A DNA stretch of 64,000 nt from Spongiimicrobium salis (lineage in GTDB: Bacteria > Bacteroidota > Bacteroidia > Flavobacteriales > Flavobacteriaceae): NCBI RefSeq assembly GCF_043678055.1, contig NZ_JBHEQA010000001.1, positions 186,001 to 250,000 of the forward strand, given 5' to 3'. The notes beneath the pieces are model-generated. The model was not told the DNA's origin, did no database searches, and worked only from the letters and a program-made list of their open reading frames with translations. The position numbers and the translations under genes are program-made. Shown here in pieces: positions 52,178 through 61,988 of the stretch (within the stretch, counting starts at the first letter, position 1; each line of letters starts with the position of its first letter).

Positions 52178-52265
52178 AATTGTTCCATTTTTACTCCGCA
52201 TCCTTGCGAAGTAGGTTGATAAATTTTTTGATGGTACAAAGATGATATGGAAAGAAAAGGCAATC

Positions 52266-52308
52266 GTTCTGAAATGAAAATCAGAACCTATACGGTGAGA
52301 ATCAGAAC
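52266..52308. promoter_or_regulatory. Operator-like repeats upstream of the serine hydrolase
   Basis: TCAGAAC occurs at 52281-52287 and 52302-52308, exactly 21 bases apart, and GTTCTGA (52266-52272) is an inverted copy. The spacing is two helical turns. They lie between the AraC-fusion gene and the hydrolase. Confidence 0.45.
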
Positions 52309-52350
52309 TTTTTAACCCCTGATAAAGTGACAAAAACTATGGAAACTTTC

Positions 52351-54144
52351 TTAGGTATTGTCCCTTAACCATTGCTTTGGCGTCATTCCTGCTATTTTTT
52401 TAAAGTAGGTATTGAATACCGTTTTAGAGTTAAATCCACTTTCGTAGGCCAATCCCAGTAGGGTTAAATGGCTATTTTCTGGAAGCAAGGCTATCTTTTG
52501 AAAATGTTTCAAGCGTCTTCCGTTGACAAGCGTAGTAAAGTTGGTTTGAAGATCATCATTGATAAATTTAGATAAGCGATTGGGGTGAATGACCAATTCT
52601 TCCGCTAAAGAACGAAGGGATAAATCGGACCGAAGAAAAACTTGCTCGTCACCCAAGCTTTGTTCCAGTGCATTTTTTAAGGCATCGGATTCTTTTTGGG
52701 TAAAGGAGGGTGCACTATCCGTTTTTGATGCTTCACCAGAGAAGCTTGTTGTTTGGATTCCTTTAAAAATCGTTTTTTTTAATGATTTAAAAACTTTGGT
52801 GCCTCGTAAAGGCACTAAAAAGGGATCAAATTGAAAATTAATGATTTGCCCGATACGTCCTTCAACCATTTTCTCCAAGTGTTCCAGTGCAGTATCCGTT
52901 TTTTGACAATGTACCAAATAATAGAAATCCCAATACACCATCAAGTTCAAATTTTCTGACACCAACGTTTTATCGTACACTGGAATTTCTTGATGGTGAA
53001 TGGCTCCATAGATGGCCTTGACGATCGTTACAAAATGATCATTTAAGAAGGATTTGGCATAGGTTAGCATGGCATCTCTCTCCTCCAAAAACAGTAAACA
53101 AGCTACTTTTAGATGTCTACTCAATGTAAAACTACTATCGAGCTTGAGGGAATTTTCAAAGCTGGTCAAAGCAGTTCGATAATCACCCTGTAAGTAATGA
53201 ATATTTCCTTTGGTGTAATAATGATTGGGCGATAATGGATTGATCTTTAAAATTTGTTCCGTTTGCTTCAATGCCATATCAAAAAACCCTGTAGCGGTAA
53301 ACAATTCTGCAAGGGCCTCCATACCTTCAGAGAAATGCGGGTTTATTTTGAAGCAACTTTGGAGGTCCTGATATCCTTCTTCAAACTGCCAATTGCCCCA
53401 AAAATGTATCGTAGCCTTTGCAAAATATCCCGTATAGGAATTTGGATTCATGGCCAAGCCTTTGTCCAGATACTGGCTGGCTTTTTTTAGTCCATCCTCT
53501 CTATCCATATGTCCCCAACTCGCATTAATGGCATAGCACCAACCAATAGCAATAATAGGATCAGCATAAGAGGCATCAAAGTCCGCCGCTTTTTGATAAA
53601 AGCCAATCGCCTTTTCAAGATTCGGCAGATTCCAAGTCAATTGAAAATACCTTCCTTTGAGATAAAGCTGATATGCGGTTAAATTCTGTGTTTGTATGTT
53701 CGATAAAGATTCGTCTATCTCAATATGTCCAAAATTCTCACGGATTTTGTCTGCGATCAAAAGGCTGATTTCATCTTGAAGGGCAAAGACATCATCCAAT
53801 TCTCTATCGAACTTTTCGGACCAAAGCAGAAAACCCGTATCGGTTCGTGTAAGTTGAGCAGAAATACGAATTCTTTCTTTCGCAATACGAATACTTCCTT
53901 CCACAGCATTGGTCACACCTAGTTCATTGCCAATGATCCGTATGTCCGTTGCTTTGTTTTTGAACATAAATGAGGAGGTGCGGGCAGTGACTTTGAGTCC
54001 TTTAATCTTGCTAAGCGCATTGATTATTTCTTCGGTAATACCATCAGAAAAATAATCGTAACCTAAATCTCCGCTCAAGTTTTTGAACGGTAAAACGACA
54101 ATGGATTTGTCTATAGATGATATATTAGTATGCGATAAATTCAA
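52351..54144 (-). CDS. TolB-like/TPR/AraC fusion regulator, TTG start
   Basis: A 597-residue protein with three parts. Residues ~12-150 form a TolB/adenylate-cyclase-associated N-terminal fold (SIVVLPFKNLSGDLGYDYFS, GLKVTARTSSFMFK, ISAQLTRTDTGFLLWSEKFD). Residues ~160-400 are TPR repeats (AYQLYLKGRYFQLTWNLPNL, PNHYYTKGNIHYLQGDYRTA). Residues ~495-597 form an AraC domain (SLAEELVIHPNRLSKFINDD, GLAYESGFNSKTVFNTYFKK). It starts with TTG at 54144; a stop lies two codons upstream. TPRs may bind a partner that controls DNA binding. Confidence 0.85.
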   Translation of the reverse strand: MNLSHTNISSIDKSIVVLPFKNLSGDLGYDYFSDGITEEIINALSKIKGLKVTARTSSFMFKNKATDIRIIGNELGVTNAVEGSIRIAKERIRISAQLTRTDTGFLLWSEKFDRELDDVFALQDEISLLIADKIRENFGHIEIDESLSNIQTQNLTAYQLYLKGRYFQLTWNLPNLEKAIGFYQKAADFDASYADPIIAIGWCYAINASWGHMDREDGLKKASQYLDKGLAMNPNSYTGYFAKATIHFWGNWQFEEGYQDLQSCFKINPHFSEGMEALAELFTATGFFDMALKQTEQILKINPLSPNHYYTKGNIHYLQGDYRTALTSFENSLKLDSSFTLSRHLKVACLLFLEERDAMLTYAKSFLNDHFVTIVKAIYGAIHHQEIPVYDKTLVSENLNLMVYWDFYYLVHCQKTDTALEHLEKMVEGRIGQIINFQFDPFLVPLRGTKVFKSLKKTIFKGIQTTSFSGEASKTDSAPSFTQKESDALKNALEQSLGDEQVFLRSDLSLRSLAEELVIHPNRLSKFINDDLQTNFTTLVNGRRLKHFQKIALLPENSHLTLLGLAYESGFNSKTVFNTYFKKIAGMTPKQWLRDNT

Positions 54145-54201
54145 CTGTTAAGAACACAACTATAAATTTATAAAAGTGTAAAGAAAGTTGAACATTTTCA
54201 A

Positions 54202-54220
54202 GAAGAATTTTAAATTCTTC
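54202..54220. promoter_or_regulatory. Palindrome upstream of the fusion regulator
   Basis: GAAGAATTT-T-AAATTCTTC is a perfect 9+9 palindrome about 60 bases before the TTG start of the regulator. It may be an operator; AT-richness makes chance possible. Confidence 0.35.
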
Positions 54221-54392
54221 CTTAAAGATATGTTACCCTCTAGCCGATAAAACTAGATTACTTTTCGTAGCGATAGCATCTAAGGGCTAGGATAATAAAA
54301 TTCTGTAGAAGTCACAGAGTATAGGTCAAACCCTTCTCCAAGAAAAGAGAATAGTTCAAACATAGTTATGTTCATTAAAGGCTATTTCAAAA

Positions 54393-55937
54393 TCATGTGG
54401 CTTTTTCCGCCTGGATTTGGGAAATCAAGTTTTTTAATAGATCCTCCACTGGAGGTTTTTCGTAAACACCATCCATTCCAGAGTTTTTGGACCGCTGGTG
54501 TACCTCATCATTGATGAATCCCGTTAAACCAAAAATAGGGATATCCAAGCCTTTGTTTCGCATTTCTTTGGCCAGATCATATCCACTGATTCCAGGCATA
54601 TGGATGTCCGTAAAGACCAGATCGGGAGCTATAGTCTCTACTTGATCTAAAAGCGTGGCACCATCTTCCAATAGGATAAGGTTTCCCTTGATCTTACTAA
54701 ATACCACCTCTATAATGGTTCTCATAAGGATATCGTCATCTACCACGACGATATTTAGGTCTTCTTCATTATCTGCATCTTTATAAACCTCATGGCTCTC
54801 TTGTGTGCTATCCGCAAGTTCCAAGCTTTTAATGGGCAGTTTTATGGTGAAGCAAGACCCCACACCTTCTTTACTCGTCACTGTAATTTGGGCATTATGG
54901 GCCTCCACTATTTTTTTGACGATCATCAGTCCAAGTCCGGTACTTTTTTCACCGGCGGTGGATTTCACGGATTTTTTGGAAAAGGGGTCAAAAATATGTT
55001 CTATTTCATCTTGGGGAATCCCCTGCCCTTCATCTTGAAGGGACATCATGAGATAGTCATCTTCTATGGCCGCAGATAAATGGATGGAGGTGTTTTGGTG
55101 TGAAAACTTTACCGCATTGGTGATTAGATTATTGAGTACTTGATTGATCTTATTCTTATCCAAAGCAGTCTTAAGATGACCAACATTGATGTTCCCCAAA
55201 AGCTTGATGTTCTTTTTGGTCGCAAAAACCTGATTGAACCTGAGGTTCGTATTCAGAAAATGACCGACATCTACCATTTCTTCGCTCAGCTCCACATGAT
55301 CCAATTCCATTTTACTGATATCCAAGAAATCATTGACCAAATGTTGGGCAAACTTGGCAGAAACCGCGATACTCTCCAATTCCTGGATTCTCACAGGGTC
55401 TTCCAAGGTCGGTTTTAACGCTGTCAACAAGGATTTGGAGTAAAATTCGATAATGGCCAAAGGGTTTCTAATATCGTGCGCCGCCATGCCCAAAAACTTG
55501 TTTTTGAGTTGGTTTAGGTCATTCAATTCTTGGTTTTTAACCTCCAAGGCCCTTTTTTGTTGGTATAGGGTAACAAAAATATCCACTTTTGCACTTACAA
55601 TATTTGGATCTAGAGGTTTATAGAGATAGTCTACGGCACCTTCCGAATACCCTTTAATGACATATTGTTTCTCCTTATTGATGGCTGTTGCGAATATGAC
55701 GGGAACCTGTTGGTTTTCTTTTTTAGATCTAAAAATTTCCACAAACTCAAAGCCGTTCATTTCTGGCATTTGCACATCGGTAATCACCAGGGCAAACCTA
55801 TGGATTCTGGCCAATTTCAAGGCTTCATTTCCACTCGTGGCCGAAATAATTTCTCGATCTTCATTTTCAATGATCTGTTCTAGGGAATACAGATTTTCCA
55901 CCAAGTCGTCTACGATAAGAATTTTGGCTTTTTCCAT
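54393..55937 (-). CDS. REC-histidine kinase-REC hybrid protein
   Basis: A 514-residue cytoplasmic protein. REC1 (about 1-125) has LIVDDLVEN and LVITDVQMPEMNGFEF; a short helix joins it to HisKA with AAHDIRNPLAIIEFYSKS near 150 and an ATPase (DEGQGIPQDEIEHIFDPF, GLGLMIVKKIV). REC2 (about 395-510) has IVVVDDDILM and LVFTDIHMPGISG. It is the last gene of the operon with the large hybrid kinase, CheR and CheB. REC domains at both ends suggest a relay from the large kinase. No DNA-binding output is present. Confidence 0.9.
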   Translation of the reverse strand: MEKAKILIVDDLVENLYSLEQIIENEDREIISATSGNEALKLARIHRFALVITDVQMPEMNGFEFVEIFRSKKENQQVPVIFATAINKEKQYVIKGYSEGAVDYLYKPLDPNIVSAKVDIFVTLYQQKRALEVKNQELNDLNQLKNKFLGMAAHDIRNPLAIIEFYSKSLLTALKPTLEDPVRIQELESIAVSAKFAQHLVNDFLDISKMELDHVELSEEMVDVGHFLNTNLRFNQVFATKKNIKLLGNINVGHLKTALDKNKINQVLNNLITNAVKFSHQNTSIHLSAAIEDDYLMMSLQDEGQGIPQDEIEHIFDPFSKKSVKSTAGEKSTGLGLMIVKKIVEAHNAQITVTSKEGVGSCFTIKLPIKSLELADSTQESHEVYKDADNEEDLNIVVVDDDILMRTIIEVVFSKIKGNLILLEDGATLLDQVETIAPDLVFTDIHMPGISGYDLAKEMRNKGLDIPIFGLTGFINDEVHQRSKNSGMDGVYEKPPVEDLLKNLISQIQAEKAT

Positions 55938-55938
55938 T

Positions 55939-56508
55939 TTAAAAATATTTGGCTACTGTGTTATACATATGATGTGCAGGGACAATATCGTCCACTTCTT
56001 GTAATGCCTCAATGGCTGCACTGGGCATGGCTTTGGCAAAAGCGTCTATCGGATTTTGGACAATGACCAACCCCCCTCTTTTCCGTACCCATTTAACCCC
56101 CTCCGCGCCATCGGAATTTGCTCCGCTGACAACAACGGCAATCAAACGTTCGCACAGATTATAGGAGAAAGACTCCAATGAAACATTGGCCGAAGGCCTA
56201 GAGAACATCACTTTGGCACTTAGATCAAGACTCAGGGTCATATTATTTTCTAGAAGGCAATGATAGCCCGCTGGAACAAGGTATACGGTACCCTTTTCCA
56301 ATGGGGCACCGTGTTCTACCGTGATCACCTTCGCTCTTATTTTTTTATTCAAATAGCTCGATAGATAATCCTTGACACTTACTTTTCTGTGCAGGACCAC
56401 CACCACGGCCACTTTGGCCATCTCCTCGAACGGATAAAGGAAATGTTCCAGCACATCGATTCCACCGGATGAACCGCAAAAAAGAACCACTTTAAAATCT
56501 TCTTGCAT
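55939..56508 (-). CDS. CheB-type methylesterase domain protein without receiver
   Basis: A 189-residue stand-alone esterase domain. The catalytic triad of CheB is present: Ser in FCGSSGGIDVL near 13, His in VVVLHRKVSVKD near 38, and Asp in VVSGANSDGAEG near 133. Normal CheB carries an N-terminal REC domain, which is missing. ATG at 56508 is used; the longer reading overlaps CheR. Its substrate is uncertain because no methyl-accepting protein is nearby; it may act with the adjacent CheR. Confidence 0.85.
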   Translation of the reverse strand: MQEDFKVVLFCGSSGGIDVLEHFLYPFEEMAKVAVVVVLHRKVSVKDYLSSYLNKKIRAKVITVEHGAPLEKGTVYLVPAGYHCLLENNMTLSLDLSAKVMFSRPSANVSLESFSYNLCERLIAVVVSGANSDGAEGVKWVRKRGGLVIVQNPIDAFAKAMPSAAIEALQEVDDIVPAHHMYNTVAKYF

Positions 56509-56509
56509 C

Positions 56510-57334
56510 CTATTTTTTTCTATAGATCTTGAGTTTCCCATTGACGACTTCCAATTCGTTTAAAACAGGCGAAAAAATCGCACTTTCTTTTGCCCCCAAC
56601 ACTAAATATCCCCGCGGCATTAGACTATCTACAAACAAGCGCAGGATCTTGTTCTGCTGTTCCGTATCCAAATAGATAAAAACATTGCGGCACATGATCA
56701 TATGCATTTGGTTGAACGATGATCCATTGACCAGGTTATGTCTGGTAAACACCATATTCTTGCCCAATTCCTTGTTCATTTTCACCTTTCCATAATTGAC
56801 CACATAATAGTCGGATAGGGATTCCCCACCCCCCGCTTTTATATAGTTGGTGGAATATTCTTTCATGTCCTTGAGGTCAAAAATTCCTTTTTTGGCCCTA
56901 TCGATCACCTCAGAATTGATATCTGTACAATATTGGATGGACCGCGCCAATAATTTTTGTTCTTTCAATAAAATAGCCAGACTAAGGGGCTCTTCTCCCG
57001 TGGAGCATCCGGCATGCCAAATATTGATCCGAGGATAGGTTTCCAAAACATGAAATACCTCCTCCTTCAAAAATTTAAATACCTCAACATCCCGGAACAT
57101 TTCTGTGGTATTCACGGAGATTTCATTTACCAGCTCCTCATCACTTAAACTTTGATTGGCCAGGACATATTTAAATGCGGTAAAGGAATCACAGTCTCTG
57201 ATTTTCATGAGCCGCAGTAATCTTCTTCGCAGGGATTCTTGGGCATAGCCTGAAAAATCGATACCATAGAGCTTGTGGGTGATCCGTACAAAATCATCCA
57301 GTTCTTCCTTTGTAATTTCCAAGAGTACTTCCAT
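56510..57334 (-). CDS. CheR-type protein-glutamate methyltransferase
   Basis: A 274-residue SAM-dependent methyltransferase. The N-terminal helical region has YAQESLRRRLLRLMKIRDCD; the SAM site is IWHAGCSTGEEPLSLAIL near 98-115; TDINSEVIDRAKKGIF and CRNVFIYLD are further motifs. The ATG overlaps the TGA of the large kinase by one base, so translation is coupled. No MCP or CheA/W/Y gene lies in the window, so the methylated partner is unknown. Confidence 0.9.
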   Translation of the reverse strand: MEVLLEITKEELDDFVRITHKLYGIDFSGYAQESLRRRLLRLMKIRDCDSFTAFKYVLANQSLSDEELVNEISVNTTEMFRDVEVFKFLKEEVFHVLETYPRINIWHAGCSTGEEPLSLAILLKEQKLLARSIQYCTDINSEVIDRAKKGIFDLKDMKEYSTNYIKAGGGESLSDYYVVNYGKVKMNKELGKNMVFTRHNLVNGSSFNQMHMIMCRNVFIYLDTEQQNKILRLFVDSLMPRGYLVLGAKESAIFSPVLNELEVVNGKLKIYRKK

Positions 57335-60300
57335 CAGTTATATAGCCATACTTTTAATAGTGAAATCAGTTTTTCTACATCCAAGGGTTTGGACATATAA
57401 TCATTTACCCCGGCCTCTAGGCACTTTTCCCGATCTCCTTTCATGGCTTTGGCGGTCAGTGCAATTATGGGTAATTTTTCATAACCCAGCTCTCTGATTT
57501 TTTTGGTGGCCTCATAACCGTCCATGACGGGCATCATGATATCCATCAAAACCGCATCGAACTCCCCATTTTCAACTTCTTCCACTGCTTCAGCTCCATT
57601 GGTGGCCACGGTAACCTGTACTTCCTCAGCTTCTAAAATCGTCTCCAAGGCGTAGATGTTCCGCATATCGTCATCCACAATCAAGATGCGTTTGCCTTTG
57701 ATGATATCTTCAGACGTAAACTCCTTGGGCGGTAGCACCGGATATTCTGTTTGGGTGGAGTTGAGCATGTTCAAAAAGAGTTCGGTTTCTTCCGAAAGTC
57801 GCTCATACGATTTATTCGTCTTCAAGACCACCGAAGTATCCTTATGCCGTTGAATTTTTTTGAGTTCCGCTTTGGTCAATTCACGTCCGGTAAAAACGAT
57901 CACGGGAACCTCCTTTTTTTGCGTTTTAAGCTCTCCTAATAATTCTATTCCATCAATGTCCGGTAATCCAAGGTCGAGCACTACCAAATCGGGATGTTCG
58001 TTTTTAAACAATTTTCGGGCATCTTTTGCATTTTTGGCGGCTACGGCCTGGAGGTCCTTGCTTTTGACCATTTCCTGCAATGCTTGATTATTGGATTCAT
58101 CATCTTCTATGATCAATACCTTTTTCATATCCGTATCTTCCATTGCTTTGGAAATGGTGGAAAAAGTATTCTCAAGGGTATCTATGGAAATCGGTTTCAC
58201 CAAATATTCCACCGCTCCCATCTGAAGACCTAATTTTGTCTTGTCCATTCCAGACATAATATGGACAGGGATATGTGCAAGATCTTCATGGGCCTTGAGT
58301 CTTTTAAGCACGGTCCAACCATCCATTACCGGAAGTTGCATATCCAAAATAATGGCCTTGGGGAGATAATGTTCAGCATGTTCCAAGGCCGTGTCTCCTT
58401 GATTTGCGACCAGTACCTTGAAACCATTTTCTCGGGCTTGATCCAATAGTATTTTTGCAAATTGCAAATCATCTTCAACCACTAAAATTACCGTATCACC
58501 TTCGGAAAGTTGATCACGATCATCTGCTATTACGGCTTCAAGGTGTTTGTTCCGTATGGGTTTATTGGTTTCGGAAGCTATTGTCATTTCCTTTGTTTCC
58601 GATGCTTCTATTGGAGGTTCCACTGCTGTATGGCCGGTCTCCTTTTCCGTTTGCTGTTGTACAAATTCGGAGCCATCAAAAGGAAGGAATACAGTGAAGG
58701 TAGATCCCGTTCCCAGCTCACTTTCCACAGCGATTTCCCCGCCCAACAATCGAACCAGTTCTTTAGAGATGCTTAAGCCAAGGCCGGTTCCCCCATATTT
58801 CCGTTGTGTAGTGCCATCTTCTTGTACAAAAGCCTCAAAAATGGAACTTAGTTTATCCGCTGCAATACCAATACCCGTATCGCTTACCGAGATTTGAAGT
58901 ACGCTTTCATACTTCAACAGGCGAGGATCGACAAATTTTGGGAGGGTCTTGGTATTTTTGAAGGTTAAGCGCACCGTACCTTGTTGTTCTGTGAACTTAA
59001 AGGCATTGCTCAATAAATTTTTGACCACTTGATTCAAGCGCTGATCATCCATAATAAAAGTGGAGGGAAGGTTTTCATCAAAATGGAGTTCAAAGTTCAC
59101 CTTTTTATCTTCTGCGATGGCTACGAACCTCTTTTTACTTTCTTCTGCATAGGCACGCAGTTCGTGCGTTTCCATTTCCAACTCTATTTTTCCCGATTCT
59201 ACTTTCGCCAAATCCAATACTTCATTGATCAGACTTAGCAGGTCTTCTCCTGATTTATTGATAATCTGGGCAAACTCCACCTGTTTTTCGGTCAGATTAC
59301 TGCTTTTATTTCCCTGCAAAAGTTTTGAAAGAATAATCACGCTATTGAGCGGCGTGCGCAATTCGTGGGACATATTGGCCAAAAACTCGGATTTGTACTT
59401 TCCGCTTTTTTCCAATTCTTCGGTTTTGATCAACAAGGCTGCTTGTGCTTGTTCCAAGGCCGTATTTTTCTCTACCATGTTCAAATGTTGTTCCTCAAGT
59501 TGCTGGGCTTTTTCCTCTAATAGCACATTGGTCTTTTCCAATTCTTCCTGTTGTTGTCGCAACTCCTCCTCCGAAGCCTGTAACTGGTTGGCCTGCCTGG
59601 TCAGTTCTTCATTGCTCACTCGAAGTTCTTCTTCCTGAGCTTCTACAACTTCCTTCTGTCTTTGTACCTCAAACTGAAATGTTTTCTGTTCTGTAATGTC
59701 CACAGCTATCTTTAGAATTTTATAGACCTTTCCATTGGTATCAAATATGGGATTGTACGATCCTTGGATCCATATCTTTTTTCGCTCCTTGTCTCTCCGT
59801 TCAAATTCTCCTTGTTTAAATTCCCCATTTTTCAGCTCTTCCCAGAATTTTTCATATTCTGGGGTTTCGGAATATTTCTTTCCTACAAAGAGTTTATGCT
59901 GCTTTCCTTGAATTTCTTCCAAAGTGTATCCCATAAGGTCCAGGAAAATAGCATTGGCAGTGAGCACGATGCCATTCATATCGAACTCTACGGCGGCATT
60001 GGAACGGTTAATGGCGTTGATTTGATTGTTTACTTCAACGGATAATTTCTCTGTTTCTAGCTGTTGTAACTTCTGCCGGGTAATATCAACAGCTACCTTA
60101 AGAATCTTATACGCTTTTCCACAGGGAGCAAATATGGGATTGTATGATCCTTGGATCCAAACAGCCTTTCCATCCTTGTCCCTACGCTCAAATTCCCCTT
60201 GTTTGAAATCCCCGTTTTTAAGCTCCTCCCAGAATTCTTTATATTCTTGAGATCTGGAATAGTTGCTCCCTACAAACATTTTATGATGCTTTCCTTGAAT

Positions 60301-61539
60301 TTCTTCCAAACGGTATCCCATGAGGTCAAGGAAAATATCATTTGCCGTAAGCACTGTCCCATCCATATCCAACTCAATGGCTGCATTGGAACGGTTAATG
60401 GCCATCATTTGATTGTTTACCTCAATGGAAAGCTCTTCGATCTTGGTGCGTTCCACCGCACTTTTAACGATGATTCCTATGGAGGAGAATATCTCTTGAA
60501 TGAACTCATGTTGCGTGGGATCAAAGCCCGTGATCGTGCCAAATTCCATCACTCCAATAACTTTTTTGTTGTGTTTGAAGGGAATAAGTACCATTTCCTT
60601 CGGAGCGGTTTCACCCGAACTAGAGGTAATGGACAAATAGTTTTCTGGAATCTCCTTTAAGGTGATAATTTCCCCATCCAACGCGCATTGTCCCAAGAGT
60701 CCTTCCCCCAATGCTATGGTCCCCGGTAAATTCTTGTTGTTTTTTAGGGCATAGCTCCCATATAATTTTAAGTCGTTAGAGGTTTCGTCAAAAAGATGTT
60801 CGCTCAAATAAAAGGTACCTACGGATGCTTTGAGCAATTTGCTAATGGTTTTGCTTAAAATCGTGGTCAGTTCGCCAATGTCTTGAACGCCTTTGACGGA
60901 ATCATACACTTGAGATACTGCCGTTTTTATCCAATTCTGTTTTTCAATTTCTTCTTGTTGTTGAATTTCTTCTGTAAGATCTCTAAAAACTCCAGTAAAT
61001 ATGATAGTATCGTTTACATGGACTTCCGTTATGGACAAGAGTGCAGGGAACAGGGTCCCATCTTTTCTGAGACAACTTACTTTTTGATTCTTACGGCTAA
61101 GTTGAATATTTTCCAGCGCTTCATTGGAAGCATTGGATTCGCTGGACAATAGCATCTCTATATTTTTTCCCTTGATCTCCTGGTACGGATATTGAAAAAG
61201 ATTTTCAGCGGTCCTATTGTATGAGGAGATGGTCCAATCTGCTTTTAAGGTGATGATGCCATCGGAAGCGTCTTTAAGGATGGCTTTGTTTTTCGCATCG
61301 TTTTGTAAAAGGCGCTTTCCTGCCCAAAACATTTTTCTAATACTTTTATAGGCAAAGGTTCCGGTAATGAGAATAGCTGCTAGAATAACAGCGGCCACTA
61401 TCCAAGTGGATGGCGTGAATTCACCTTGCCCCAACCATAAGATTAGGATCGATAAAAGCGTGAATGTAGATAGGCAAGTGCCCACAATCAAAGCCACTGA
61501 TTGTTTCAGCCTTTTTTGAGAAGAAATTGTTTTGTGCAT
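57334..61539 (-). CDS. Large hybrid histidine kinase: TM-PAS-GAF-PAS-PAS-HK-REC-REC-REC
   Basis: A 1401-residue sensor. Two membrane helices (about 13-68) are followed by PAS1 (~90-195), GAF (~210-370), and two nearly identical PAS domains (~385-495 and 505-615, sharing NAINRSNAA/FLDLMGY/LEEIQGK and VWIQGSYNPIF). A coiled coil (~620-740) leads to HisKA with MSHELRTPLNSVI near 755, the ATPase (GTGLGLSISKEL), and three receivers (IILDMQLPVMDGW, VVLDLGLPDIDG, VLMDIMMPVMDG). Its stop overlaps cheR by one base. It heads the operon; PAS and GAF domains suggest several cytoplasmic signals. Confidence 0.92.
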   Translation of the reverse strand: MHKTISSQKRLKQSVALIVGTCLSTFTLLSILILWLGQGEFTPSTWIVAAVILAAILITGTFAYKSIRKMFWAGKRLLQNDAKNKAILKDASDGIITLKADWTISSYNRTAENLFQYPYQEIKGKNIEMLLSSESNASNEALENIQLSRKNQKVSCLRKDGTLFPALLSITEVHVNDTIIFTGVFRDLTEEIQQQEEIEKQNWIKTAVSQVYDSVKGVQDIGELTTILSKTISKLLKASVGTFYLSEHLFDETSNDLKLYGSYALKNNKNLPGTIALGEGLLGQCALDGEIITLKEIPENYLSITSSSGETAPKEMVLIPFKHNKKVIGVMEFGTITGFDPTQHEFIQEIFSSIGIIVKSAVERTKIEELSIEVNNQMMAINRSNAAIELDMDGTVLTANDIFLDLMGYRLEEIQGKHHKMFVGSNYSRSQEYKEFWEELKNGDFKQGEFERRDKDGKAVWIQGSYNPIFAPCGKAYKILKVAVDITRQKLQQLETEKLSVEVNNQINAINRSNAAVEFDMNGIVLTANAIFLDLMGYTLEEIQGKQHKLFVGKKYSETPEYEKFWEELKNGEFKQGEFERRDKERKKIWIQGSYNPIFDTNGKVYKILKIAVDITEQKTFQFEVQRQKEVVEAQEEELRVSNEELTRQANQLQASEEELRQQQEELEKTNVLLEEKAQQLEEQHLNMVEKNTALEQAQAALLIKTEELEKSGKYKSEFLANMSHELRTPLNSVIILSKLLQGNKSSNLTEKQVEFAQIINKSGEDLLSLINEVLDLAKVESGKIELEMETHELRAYAEESKKRFVAIAEDKKVNFELHFDENLPSTFIMDDQRLNQVVKNLLSNAFKFTEQQGTVRLTFKNTKTLPKFVDPRLLKYESVLQISVSDTGIGIAADKLSSIFEAFVQEDGTTQRKYGGTGLGLSISKELVRLLGGEIAVESELGTGSTFTVFLPFDGSEFVQQQTEKETGHTAVEPPIEASETKEMTIASETNKPIRNKHLEAVIADDRDQLSEGDTVILVVEDDLQFAKILLDQARENGFKVLVANQGDTALEHAEHYLPKAIILDMQLPVMDGWTVLKRLKAHEDLAHIPVHIMSGMDKTKLGLQMGAVEYLVKPISIDTLENTFSTISKAMEDTDMKKVLIIEDDESNNQALQEMVKSKDLQAVAAKNAKDARKLFKNEHPDLVVLDLGLPDIDGIELLGELKTQKKEVPVIVFTGRELTKAELKKIQRHKDTSVVLKTNKSYERLSEETELFLNMLNSTQTEYPVLPPKEFTSEDIIKGKRILIVDDDMRNIYALETILEAEEVQVTVATNGAEAVEEVENGEFDAVLMDIMMPVMDGYEATKKIRELGYEKLPIIALTAKAMKGDREKCLEAGVNDYMSKPLDVEKLISLLKVWLYN

Positions 61540-61628
61540 GGAATACGTATTTATCGCTATTATTTTTTTCGTTTCTCATAGGTGTTCCGTAATCCAATGA
61601 AATTTTTATTAGGTTAAAAACTTTATTT

Positions 61629-61665
61629 TATGTCAGTTTTTACTTACAACGTAAAATATGACATA
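61629..61665. promoter_or_regulatory. Long inverted repeat upstream of the hybrid kinase
   Basis: TATGTCAGTTTTTAC, loop TTACAAC, then GTAAAATATGACATA pair at 13 of 15 positions. It lies about 90-125 bases before the kinase ATG, a position suited to an operator or to a leader hairpin. Confidence 0.4.
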
Positions 61666-61850
61666 ATGGTATATCTGCAATGATTGTTTTATGAATTCCT
61701 TTTACAAAAAGAGAAGACACTGATTGGCTGGCAATCCAAATATAGCATCTGATAGCATCAGGTTAAAAGTTTCATATTTTAACATTTGGAGTATTGGAAA
61801 TATAGATATTACCTCCATTAAACTTTATTCCTTACAAAGAGGCTAAAAAT

Positions 61851-61988
61851 ATGCTTCTAAATCCGAACAGTTCCGTTTCCGAAACCGCCTATAACTTAGG
61901 GTTCGAATATCCGCAATACTTCTCTCGTTTATTTAAAAAGAAGACCGGAATGAGCCCTAAAGCCTATAGAGAAGCCCATTTTAACTAA
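61851..61988 (+). pseudogene. C-terminal fragment of an AraC-family regulator
   Basis: A 45-codon frame reads NPNSSVSETAYNLGFEYPQY and SRLFKKKTGMSPKAYREAHF before a stop. This is the second helix-turn-helix and tail of an AraC protein. The in-frame sequence upstream gives only EAKNMLL before losing similarity, so the N-terminal part is gone. It is a gene remnant. Confidence 0.65.
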
